From Nilaparvata lugens (Eukaryota > Arthropoda > Insecta > Hemiptera > Delphacidae): DNA of 64,000 bases. This document shows positions 33,935 to 43,679 of the stretch, piece after piece. The number at the start of each line of letters is the position of its first letter. Position 1 is the first letter of the stretch. The stretch lies in assembly GCF_014356525.2 (NCBI RefSeq), contig NC_052518.1, positions 101,118,767 through 101,182,766 of the forward strand. Reading direction: 5' to 3'. Made by a program: the position numbers and the translations under genes. Below the pieces are notes generated by a model. It saw only the letters and a list, made by a program, of their open reading frames with translations, was not told the DNA's origin and searched no databases.

Positions 33935-35250
33935 CCAATTTTGAATCCCAAAATTTGAAAATGGTATAATATGATAGCTGTAGACTTGTTACATCGATTT
34001 CCATCAAATTTTTATGGAATACACCTTCCCTGGGGGCAGCAAGGGATCTGGTTACCTACAACCCTTCCTCCTGCTGACGGCGTGATTATCGAGCCCGAAA
34101 TTTGAAAGCGGTATCATATGATAGCTGTAGACCTGTTACATTGATTGCAATCAAATTTTTCTCGAATACACCTTTCCTGGGGGCGGCAAGATACCTGGTT
34201 ACTTACAAACCTTCCCCCCGATGACGGCGTAATTGTCGAGCCCAAAATTTTAAAATGGTATCATATGATAGCTGAGGGATTGTTTCATCGATTTTCATCA
34301 AGTTTTTCTGGAATTCACCTTTCCTGGGGGCGGCAAGGGACTAGGTTACCTACAGCTCTTCCAGTCACTGAAAGCGTAATTATCGAGCCCAAAATTTGAA
34401 AGTGGTATAATATAATAGCTGTAGACTTGTTACATCGATTTCCATAAAATGTTCATTGAATACATCTTCCCTGGGGGCGGCAAGGGACCTGGTTACCTAT
34501 AACTCTTCCCTACCACTGACGGCGTGATTATTGAGCCCAAAAATTGAAAGTGGTATCATATGACAGCTGTGGACTTGTTCCATCGATTTCCGTCAAATTA
34601 TTATAAAATACAACTTCCCTGGGGGCGGCAAGTGACCTGGTTACCTACAACCCTTCCACTTCGCTGAGGGCGTGATTATTGAGCCCAAAATTTGCAAGTG
34701 ATATCATATGATAGCAATAATACAAAAAGTATAAACCTGTTACATTGATTCCAATCAAATTTTTCTCGGATACACTCTTCCTGGGGGCGGCAAGTGACCT
34801 GGTTACCTACAACCCTTCCCCCCCGCTGACGGCGTGTTGTTTGTCAAGCCCAAAAATTGAAAGTGGTATCACATGATAGCTGTAGACTTGCTCCATCGAT
34901 TTTTATCAAATTCCTCTGGAATACACTTTCCCTGGGGGCGGCAAGGGACCTGGTTACCTACAACCCTTTCACTCCGCTGACGGCGTGATTATCGAGCCCA
35001 AAATTTGAAAGTGGTATCATATGATAGCTATAGACCTGTTACATCGATTCCAATTAAATTTTTTCGAATACACTCTTCTTGGTGGCGGCAAGGTACCTGG
35101 TTACCTACAACCCTTCCCCCCGCTGACGGCGTGATTATCGAGCCCAACATTTGAAAGTGGTATCATATGATAGCTGAAGACTTATTCCATCGATTCTTAT
35201 CAAATTTTTCTGGAATTCACTCTCGCTGGGGGCGACAAGGGACCTGGTTT
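33935..35250 (-). repeat. Right tandem array, nine units of about 147 bp
   Basis: 'ctgggggcggcaag' recurs with the T at 34031, 34178, 34325, 34472, 34620, 34782, 34933, 35080 and 35227. Intervals are 147, 147, 147, 148, 162, 151, 147 and 147. The units are the reverse complement of the left array. The 162 interval is caused by a small insertion near 34710. Confidence 0.95.
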
Positions 35251-35749
35251 AATACATTAACCCCCCCACCCCCGGCCTATAACGTTTTTCCTCCGCCCGC
35301 AGCGTAATTATTTAGCCCAGAGTTTAAAAATGGTATAGAATGAAAGCCCAAAGTTCGCTCTATCGAATGACACATTTATCTTCAAGATCGGTGATGGTCG
35401 CGGGCTAACCGTGAAGCTGGCCCGCCGAATTTGAAAACTTTCGAAGTCTCTCACGGTCGTATTTTTTATTTTACGCAGCGTAATTTATTATTGAGCCCAA
35501 AATTTGAAAATGGTATAGAATGGAAGCCCAAAATTCACTCTATCAAATGACACCTTCATCTTTAAGATCGGTGATGGTGGCGGGCTAACCGTGAAGCTGG
35601 CCTGCCAATATATAAACCCTCATAAACCCCATTTCCGGTTGAGCCCAAAAATTGAAACTTGGATATTCTGGAAGCCCAAAAAAGCCCTAAATATTGGCAT
35701 ATGTTTCAAATTTTGGGCTCGATATGGTGGGGCCAGCTTCACGGCGGTT

Positions 35750-36375
35750 TTGGATTTGTGGGAAAGTGATTCCAGCTTCAGTAAGAAGAGAAGAGGTAGT
35801 TTATATAGTCACTGTAGCAGCCAGATCCATCTAGCGAGAGTTTGTATAACTACATTAAGCTTTTCTCTACTCAAATCCTCGTCTGAGCATATTTAAATCC
35901 CTTCATTTACTAGGAAACACGCCTTCTTTTTGGTAATAGATTAGGTCGTATAAATCTTTGAGCTTCAGATTTTGTGAATTATTATCCCAAAACTTCCAAA
36001 TGTTCATATATATTCCACATTCATTGAACTCTAATGCTAGCTCTCGCTGCAATAATGTGGGAAATGTGAGTGCAGTCTGGTTTAAGTCCAGACTTTCTCT
36101 GTATGATGTTTCTGCTCAATTTATTGTGTGTGTTAACATTTTTTGAAGAATCAGCTTAGCTAACAAGCAGATTCAATAACGTTTACTAATTGAGCTTATT
36201 GTCATTGATGGTGATCGGTATTGGTTGGAGAAGTATCGATATATATCAGTTATCGATGTTTTGTCCCTCAGATATCGCTATCCATTAAATACCATAGGTT
36301 GAAAATTATCGATCTATCGGCTTTTATTTGACACTATACAGTGGTAAGCTGTGTAAATAATTTTGTCTGAAATCA
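35750..36375. other. Stretch without a recognised gene
   Basis: The plus frames at 35591-35896 and 35958-36146 have no recognisable motif. A cluster of 'atcgat' motifs lies at 36230-36325. Confidence 0.4.
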
Positions 36376-36725
36376 CAGTAGGATGTGTCCTCAACTCGTC
36401 AACTGTCGCCTGCTGCAAGCGAGTCTCTAATTTTTGTACGAGACCAGCGACATTCGAGGCCAGCGACGGTAGAGGACTCATGAATAAGAGGCCTCAAATG
36501 TCGCCTGCGTTAGGCGACAGTTGAGGTCACTCTAATTTTTGTACAGCCCCGACAGTCGAGACCTACGACGGGAGAGGACTCCTGAAAAAGTGGCCTCAAA
36601 TGTCGCCTGCGTTAGGCGACAGTTGAGGCCACTCTAATTTTCGTACACTCCCGACAGTCAAAGGCCTACGACCGTAGAGACAGTCCGTAGGCCTCGAATG
36701 TCGTCGGTCTCGACTGTCGCGCCCC
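36376..36725. repeat. GC-rich tandem array with strong hairpins
   Basis: About three units of near 101 bp. 'ggcctcaaatgtcgcctgcg' starts at 36491 and 36592, each followed by 'ttaggcgacagttgagg'. The segment TGTCGCCT-gcgtt-AGGCGACA is self-complementary, and diverged versions ('actgtcgcctgctgcaagcg', 'tcgaatgtcgtcggtctcga') flank it. Each unit also has 'ctctaatttttgtac'. No coding. Confidence 0.88.
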
Positions 36726-36849
36726 CCATCAGATTAAGCTAAGGTGTGCTTAACCTGAGGAGGCGCGGCTTGGTGTTACAAAGTGTTGATCTATGGAGAT
36801 TGCCTTTTCACACCGTTCCACGCCATGCCCGATTCAGTGTGTGTGAGTT

Positions 36850-36991
36850 CTTCCATTCAAACCAATAAGCAAGAAGCACCTGCACCTGAATGCAAAATGC
36901 CGCATCGCGTCTCCTCAGGTGAGCATCCAGCTAAAGTTTGTCATGAGATGCATTAACTATTTGGCGGTACGAAGTTTGCCGGGCCAGCTAG
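36850..36991 (+). mobile_element. Helitron 3' end fragment
   Basis: 'gccgcatcgcgtctcctcag' to 'ttggcggtacgaagtttgcc' and 'gggccagctag' ends with CTAG at 36988-36991 before T. The same 3' end is found inverted at 57241. The 5' boundary is not clear; the sequence from about 36890 matches the mini-Helitron there. Confidence 0.7.
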
Positions 36992-37369
36992 TTATAGATA
37001 TAGTTAACGACTGCAAGAGATAGGACTGTGGAACAGAATAGTGGTGAAACTATGATAGCGCCAGAAGTGTCTCAAACACAATAGTAGGTACTACATGAAC
37101 TTTTTGAAAGTGATTTGAAAAAAATGTTAAAACAACAGAACTGAAAGTTGTCAACCTTATCATTACCTCCATTTAGAGAGGCTTATGTTTGAGCCGAATG
37201 TGAATCTATATTTATAAAAATGAGTGTCTGTTTGTGTGTTTGTTTGTTTGTATGTTCCCCATAACGGCATTGACATAACGGCATGAAACTTTGGGAATAT
37301 GTTGTGTGAATATTGGGGATGCTTTCTGAACAGAAATTTTAATATGGGGGGCTAATAATAATTATATAT

Positions 37370-38165
37370 TGCCGTGCTACCAATTTTTCCTTAAACGGTT
37401 GGAATAGCATTCCACCTATTAACCTAAGAATAGTTGTCGGCTCCAATAAAATAGATTCTTGATAAATTGTGAATGGATCTATTGCCTATGAATGAGAAAT
37501 CCAGTTTTCAGAGCAAATCAACTTATAATCTTCAGATGAAAATACACAAATACACAAAGAAACAATATATATTAAGCCTAATTATTTCAGAGTTATTACG
37601 AACTAAAATACTTATCTAGTTTACAGTTGAAACACAGTGGCTATTGGCTTGACTATACAAACAGCTAAATCTGAACAAAACAGCACAAAAATTTATATAA
37701 AACTCAATTTAAAACATTAATAAACGAAAATGATTTAGAGCAAAACTCCACGACAATACTTGTAGCCAGCCATTTTTCAGAAGAAGGGCGAACAGGAAAA
37801 GACACAAGTTGCAATTCACGAAAGCCAACGCCTCGTTCAGTATCGATTTTTACAGACACGTCACCACAAAATTATAATTTACAAGTTTAGAATTCACATT
37901 CTACATCTGTTCTCAATAAAACTTTATTTTGAAAATGTTATTTTAAATTTTTATACATATATTCTATTTAAATAAACGATTTATTTAGTAATTTGTTAAC
38001 CCTGCCTCGGTGACACCATGGAACAATGCAACAAACATTTACGATAATAAATTCTCCGTCAAAAAATTTGTCCGTCTATTGATAACTCTGACATTTACTA
38101 TAAAGTTCCATAGATCTCGAATTGAAGATTCGATTCCAATGTGAGAAGAAAAATGTAATATTACA
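37370..38165 (-). repeat. 3' LTR
   Basis: 796 bp, near-identical to the other LTR. Visible differences are few, for example 'ttaaacggttgg' here against 'ttaaatggttgg', and 'gccaacgcctcg' against 'gccaatgcctcg'. The insertion is therefore recent. A TATATAA-type box occurs on the minus strand near 37690. Confidence 0.93.
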
Positions 38166-38169
38166 AATA

Positions 38170-38179
38170 CCCCCCTCTT
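38170..38179 (-). other. Polypurine tract of the LTR element
   Basis: Minus-strand AAGAGGGGGG, followed by TATT and the LTR start TGTAATATT. Its position just inside the left LTR fixes the element orientation as minus. Confidence 0.75.
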
Positions 38180-38547
38180 GACATAAAAAAATTTTACTGT
38201 TTGAAAATTTAAAGAAAAAAAAATTTACATTGACCCTAATGAAAATTGTTGAAATTTAAATTCGAGAACAGTAACAATTTTTTCTAGAAAAACATTACAT
38301 GTCATCCAAAAATATTGAAAATTATTATAAAAATTCATCAATAGCGTTTGTTATATGTTTCCAAACAATATCTCGAAATATAGAATATCAATATTACTTT
38401 TGATTTAGCTTTATAATTTAAAGAAAAATATCTCAACAGAAAGTTTAATATGTAAAGAATAGTTTTTTGAAATTGCACATAAATTTAATAGATAGAAAAA
38501 TTCAATTTTTATTGCATAAAAAAAAATTTAGTATGTTGAATGAAAAA

Positions 38548-38578
<31 letters not shown>

Positions 38579-38923
38579 TTTTTTAAATGAATTGATGATT
38601 TGTTACATTTAATTTTCACATAAAATTTCAATAAATCAAAAAATGTTCATTTCTTTCACTATTGACGCGGTTGATTTTATTGATGCACATTTTGGAAAAC
38701 AGTCCGTTAAGGCACTCAGTATGATTTTCCGTTAAGTGTGACTCCAATGTGATGACGTTAAGTGTTGGGCTGATCTGGATGCACGTAGTGTTGGGCTGAT
38801 ACTTGTAGTCGACTGCTGCATACCAAACTCGATACAGGTGACATCTCAGTTAGCATTGCTTCATGTTTGTAGTAGACGGCTGCATACCAAACTCAATACA
38901 GAGTCACATAAATTTTGTATCAT
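38180..38923. other. Noncoding interior of the LTR element, 3' side
   Basis: AT-rich sequence with homopolymer runs. A short duplication around 'agtagacggctgcataccaa' occurs at 38808 and 38872. No pol-like codons are seen on the minus strand. Confidence 0.5.
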
Positions 38924-38935
38924 ATTTGTAATACA

Positions 38936-38970
38936 CAGTCAGCTTTCGGAAGCCGAAGCGAGTGGACGTG
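38936..38970 (+). promoter_or_regulatory. Internal LINE promoter: initiator plus DPE
   Basis: The CAGTC initiator has its A at 38937. GGACGTG lies at 38964-38970, starting at +28 relative to that A, the position and sequence (RGWCGTG) of the downstream promoter element used by arthropod jockey-type LINEs. No TATA box is needed in such promoters. Confidence 0.7.
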
Positions 38971-39174
38971 TTTTGTGAAATTCATGTAATTATTCTAAAA
39001 GTATACCATCAAACTGTTGTGTCAGTGAAAACGGCATTGCCGAATTGTGAGTGAGTGTGTGTGTGCGTGCGCGCGCGCGTTGGCAGCAACTATGACTGTA
39101 GCCGAGTTCGGATATTGCTGCTTCGGTGAGTGCTGAATCGGTAATTCTATTGTGAGAACTGAACTATCGTAACT

Positions 39175-40616
39175 ATGAACGGTGACGATAATACAACTAT
39201 TATTACTATAACTGAAGAAAATAAACCTGTCTCCTACAAGGTTCGAACTGATAAAATTCAATCAGAATGCAAAAAATTTTTATTTAAAGCTTGGAACGAA
39301 GCTAATACAAAATTCCAGCAATCAGAAAAAATAAGTTCTGAACTTAAAATTCAACTTGAACAGCTTCAAACTAGATTATCAGCGTTAGAGTCTAAATCTA
39401 ATAATGAAGAAAAAAATACGGACAATTATCAAACCGATGAAGAAGAATTGTCTACTGAAACAGAATGGATTCGTCAAAAGCAAAGAAAGAGGAAGAGAGA
39501 ACAATCTGACTCACCTCCAACACAATCATCCAATGAGCAGAAAGTGAGTTCACGTAGAGAAACTGAACTAAAAGAGAATGCTGAACCAAAAAAACTCCTA
39601 GTATCAAACAAGTTAAGAGACCTCCTCCAATAATACTCTACAACATCCAAGACTATCAAGTAGTGTATAAGATTTTGAATGAAAAAATAAAAGACTCTTA
39701 TAAGATCACACTATTGAATAATGGTAGCTTAAAACTCAACGTTGAATCTGAGGATAATTATAGACTAGCTACATCATTGCTGAATGACAAAAAAATGAAT
39801 TGGTCTTCGTTTGAAAACAAGCAAACGAGACCCATTAGAGTAATAGTGAAGAAGTTGCACAGCACTTGCAATCCACAGGAAATAAAAGAGAAACTTCAGG
39901 AAAAAGGATTTAAAATATTGGACGTGGTAAACATTCTTAAATGGAAAACAAAAGAACCACTCCCAATATTCATGTTAACTTTTGAAAACACAGAGAGCAT
40001 AAATAGAATTTATGAAATATGTGTAATTATGGGTATGAAGGTTGAAGTAGTCCCCCTGAAAAAATCGAAATTTCTACCGCAATGTAAAAATTGTCAAACC
40101 TGGGGACACACGAAAAAATACTGCCAGAAGGAGCCTAGGTGCGTGAAATGCGCTGGTCCCCACATCACTATCAACTGTACTAAGAGTAAAGAAGTTAAGC
40201 CTAAATGCTACAATTGTGGGATGGAGCACCCTGCTAATTATAGAGGATGTGTTGTAGCACAAGAGTTGCAGGCACTTCGAAATAAGAAAAAAGCAATAAA
40301 ATCTATTTCGTCAGTCAACAAAAGAAACGATCCTATTGTGCCACAGAGAGCTGTAATAAATGACAGTAGAGTTAAGGAGAACCAGAGTTATGCTGATAAG
40401 CTGAAAAATAAAGTACCTATCAACAGTAACGAAAAGTCAAGTCTTCAAGATTACAACTTGAGTAAAGATTTGGAACTGAGCATTACAACTCAACTTAAAT
40501 TGATTCTTGAGAAACTAGTTGTGCAAGAAGGCCTCAATAAATCAATTTTAAGTAGGTTAGAAAAACTGGAAAATATTTCAGTTCCAGAAGTCATTCACAA
40601 GAAGCATGGAAAATAG
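39175..40616 (+). pseudogene. LINE ORF1 (gag-like, zinc knuckle), one frameshift
   Basis: ORF1 proteins bind LINE RNA. The first frame (39175-39633) begins 'MNGDDNTTIITITEE' and has a coiled-coil-like stretch ('KISSELKIQLEQLQTRLSAL') and a basic region. The second frame (39663-40616, open from about 39585) carries the RNA-binding part 'RPIRVIVKKLHSTCNPQEIK' and three zinc knuckles: CX2CX4HX4C ('CKNCQTWGHTKKYC'), CX2CX3HX4C ('CVKCAGPHITINC') and CX2CX3HX6C ('CYNCGMEHPANYRGC'). This arrangement is diagnostic of the jockey clade. The shift from the first to the second frame is -1 and falls at or near an A7 run at 39588-39594. The stop overlaps the ORF2 start. Confidence 0.88.
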
Positions 40617-42472
40617 ATTCAAAATTATGACTTGGAATGCTAATGGATTACTACAGCACAAAGATGATCTATTAGCAATTCTAATTGAGCATAAAATAGA
40701 TGCCTGTCTCATTTCCGAAACTCATTTCACCAAAGAATCCTACTTTAAAATTAGAGGGTACAAAACGTACCATGCCATACATCCCAACAACAGCGCTAGA
40801 GGCGGAAGTGCGGTTATTGTAAGAGAAGAGCTAAACCATCACGAGTTCAAGAAGATAGAATTGCAGGAGTTCCAGTCGATTTCAATCAAAGTCAAACTTA
40901 TCGGTAGACCATCTGGTACGATCACAATTGGAGCCGTCTACTGTCCACCACGATTTAATTTGAAGAAGATAGAATATATTGATTTCCTAAGCAACTTCAC
41001 AGGGAAATTATCATAGGAGGAGACTTCAATTCAAAGAATACACAATGGGGGTCCCGACTGACCACAACTAAAGGAAAGGAGCTATTACTGGCTGTTAATG
41101 AATACCACTGCGATGTTCACTCAACAAGGAAACCAACTTACTGGCCAACAGACAAAACAAAAATTCCAGACCTGATAGATTTTTTCATCACAAAAAATAT
41201 TTCACCAAACTGTGTTGAAGTTGAAGAAAAATTTGATCTCAACTCTGACCATTCGCCAATAGTTTTGACAATGCACAGTGCAGCTGTTAAAAAAGAAATG
41301 CCACCTAGACTCATCAACAGATACACATATTTAGAAACTTTTAAAAATATGATAGACTCTAGAATAGACTTGAACACATCTCTGCAAACTATAGATGAAC
41401 TAGAAACTGAAGTCCAGGAGTTTGTAATCAATATCCAACAATGTGCCTGGGAAAATACACCACTACTTCAAAGCAGGATTTTCAAAGGTAATTGCTATCC
41501 TGTAGCGGTAAGAGAGTTGATAGAAAAAAGAAGAAGAACAAGAAGATCATGGCAATCAACAAGAAATCCAAGAATTAAAACAGAACTTAATAGAATTACT
41601 AATGAACTGAGAAAGATGATACAGGATGTAAAACAACATGATATCAATAAATACTTAGAAGAGTTAACCAATGAGTCTACTACAAATTTTTCATTATGGA
41701 GATCAACCAGGAAACTGAAGAGACCTCTTGATCAAGTTACACCGATAAGGAAGAATCAAGATTGCTGGGCAAGGAGCAATAAAGAGAAAGCCGATTTGTT
41801 TGCTGATCATCTGGAAAAGGTTTTCTCACCTCATGAGGAAACAATTATAGATGAGAATCCTCATCATCTTGGAGCAGGAGTTATCACTCCAACATCGCCA
41901 AGGGAGGTAGAATATGAGATTAAAATTTGAGCAGAAAGAAAACGCCAGGTTTCGACTTAATAACTGGAGAGATTCTACAGGAGCTCCCAAGAAAAGCAAT
42001 TGTGAAGCTATGCCATCTCTTCAACGCTTCATTCCGATTGAAATATGTGCCAAGTTTCTGGAAGGTAGCCGATGTCATAATGATACCAAAACCTGGAAAG
42101 CCACCACATGATGTAACCTCGTATAGGCCAATTTCACTACTGCCAGTAATATCAAAATTATTTGAGAAACTTCTACTGAAAAGATTAAAGCCTTATCTGG
42201 ATGATAATGGATTAATACCAACCCATCAATTCGGATTTCGAGATAAACATAGTACAATAGATCAGGTGCACAGAATAACAAATATTATTGAAAATACATT
42301 GGAGGAAAAGAAAGTTTGCTCTGCAATTTTCCTTGATGTAGCACAGGCTTTTGACAAAGTATGGCATTCAGGATTGTGCTACAAAATGAACCAGTTCTTA
42401 CCAACAGAATACAGTCTGATACTGAAATCATATCTTCAAGACCGTTCTTATTATAAATATAAATTATTATGA
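40606..42472 (+). pseudogene. LINE ORF2 (endonuclease and partial reverse transcriptase)
   Basis: ORF2 nicks target DNA and reverse-transcribes the LINE. Start at 40606 ('MENRFKIMTWNANGLLQ'), overlapping ORF1. The apurinic endonuclease-like domain shows 'LISETHF', 'GGSAVIVREEL', 'GGDFNSKN' and 'NSDHSPIVL'. The RT follows with 'KTPGFDLITGEILQELP', 'YRPISLLPVISKLFEKLL', 'HQFGFRDKHSTIDQVH' and motif A 'AIFLDVAQAFDKVWHSGL'. It stops at 42472 after 'LILKSYLQDRSYYKYKLL', before the motif B and YADD motifs. Two -1 shifts occur, near 40990-41003 and in the A run at 41922-41925. About 620 codons are present against about 900 for complete family members (from general knowledge). Not functional. Confidence 0.9.
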
Positions 42473-42630
42473 TTATACAAATAATCTTTATTTAATCCTT
42501 GACCAATATAGAAGGCTTAACCAATGGGTTTTACCTTCACAAACAATATTCTTATCAATTTATGTCAAAATAGAATAGCTTATTAGTCTTTAACTAGGTG
42601 CTATAAAAATCAAGAAAAAAAAAAAAAAAA
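42473..42630 (+). other. LINE 3' UTR and poly-A tail
   Basis: 'aatccttgaccaatatagaa' to 'ggtgctataaaaatcaag' followed by an A run to 42630 and then the target duplication. It is shared with the truncated copy at 17606-17745. Confidence 0.85.
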
Positions 42631-42939
42631 TATTTGTAATTATACAATGTACATTTCAGGCTTGAAATGACAATGTAATTCGTTTTTTGGAAAAGAGATA
42701 GACGCTGCATACAGGATTAATTTAGGTGAGGATTAATTTAGGTAAGGTTTGGTTTTTTGATATTTTCAGCTTTTAAGGTTTAGAGTTCTGCATACAGGAA
42801 TAATTTAGGAGAGGATTTTTTGAATCAATTCTTTCATGATACTGTGACTGTTCTTCTGAATTCAAAGTTGTGAATGTGAACATGGATGGCAATTACCTCC
42901 AGGTAATGCAGTAGTGTTGAAGTTTGAGATACAGAGTCA

Positions 42940-43670
42940 GCAATAAGCATTGGCATTGCTATTGGTGTATGCTTTGGTGTCGGCTTTGGCATCGGCGTTG
43001 ATATTGGCATTGGTGCAGGCATTGGCATTGGCGCAGGCATTGACATCAGCACAGGCATCGGCGTTGATTTTGGTGTTGGCATCAGCATTGGCACAGATTT
43101 TGGCATCAGCATTGACGCAGATATTGGCTTCGGCGCAGGCATCGGCGTAGATATTGGCGTTGGCATCAGCACAGGCACAGGCATTGGCGTAGCTATTGGC
43201 ATTGGTGCAGCATTGGCGCAGATTTTGGCATTGGCGCAGGCATTGACGTAGCTATTGGCATTGGCGCAGGCATTGATATCAGCACAGGCATCGGCGTTGA
43301 TTTTGGTGTTGGCATCAGCATTGGCACAGATTTTGGCATCAGCATTGACGCAGATATTGGCTTCGGCGCAGGCATCAGCGTAGATATTGGCGTTGGCATC
43401 AGCACAGGCGCAGGCATTGGCGTAGCTATTGGCATTGGTGCAGCATTGGCGCAGATTTTGGCATTTTGGCGTAGTTATTAGTGTTGATATTGTTGTAGGT
43501 ATTAGTGTAGGCATCAGCATTGGCGCAGATATTGGCTTTGATTTTTGTTGTTGGCATCAGCATTGGCACAGATTTTGGCATCAGCATTGGCGCAGATATT
43601 GGTGTTGACATTGGCGTAATTATTGGTGTAGGCCGCAGCGTAGATTTAGGCGTAGATATTGGCGTAGTTA
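42940..43670. repeat. Hexanucleotide-based minisatellite with 233 bp higher-order repeat
   Basis: Built from GGCNTN/GGCGNN hexamers ('ggcattggcgcaggcatt', 'ggcgtagatattggcgtt'). Longer blocks repeat: 'ggcatcggcgttgattttgg' lies at 43054 and 43287, a 233 bp period. Because the basic unit is 6 bp, frames stay open on both strands, giving Met-Pro-Ala/Ile-Thr-rich and Ala-Leu-rich predicted peptides. I regard these as artefacts. It lies inside the LTR element. Confidence 0.92.
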
Positions 43671-43679
43671 TGTCACACT

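Larger units (their letters stand above)
29385..35749. mobile_element. Giant foldback-like element with arrays as inverted arms
   Basis: The ends 'aaccgccgtgaagctgg' (29385) and 'ccagcttcacggcggtt' (35749) are inverted. Each arm has an outer unique part (about 400-480 bp, containing 'gggcttccagaatatccaag' left and its complement right). An inner tandem array follows: eight units at 29811-30880 and nine at 33935-35250. The arms are reverse complements, so the whole 6.4 kb can fold back. This is the architecture of FB-type elements, long TIRs made of tandem repeats, but no transposase or clear target duplication is seen. The 3.05 kb spacer contains other repeats described separately. Confidence 0.75.
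38934..42630 (+). mobile_element. Jockey-like LINE, 5'-complete but internally deleted
   Basis: Bounded by the direct repeat TATTTGTAAT at 38924-38933 and 42631-42640, directly after a poly-A. The order is 5' UTR with internal promoter, ORF1, an 11 bp ATG...TAG overlap (40606-40616), ORF2 and a 3' tail. ORF2 stops inside the reverse transcriptase and is joined to a 3' UTR of about 155 bp that is also found alone at 17606-17745. The central-to-3' part of ORF2 is thus missing although both termini are intact. It is inserted in the LTR element interior. Confidence 0.9.

Noticed and set aside
29811..35250. CRISPR-like reading of the regular arrays
   Set aside because: The units are contiguous 147-148 bp tandem repeats without short repeats and unique spacers, in eukaryotic DNA.
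42834..43611. Minus frame of 228 codons and plus frame of 66 codons, Met-Pro-Ala and Ala-Leu rich
   Set aside because: Products of a 6 bp-unit minisatellite open on both strands, inside an LTR element; no start context or domain.
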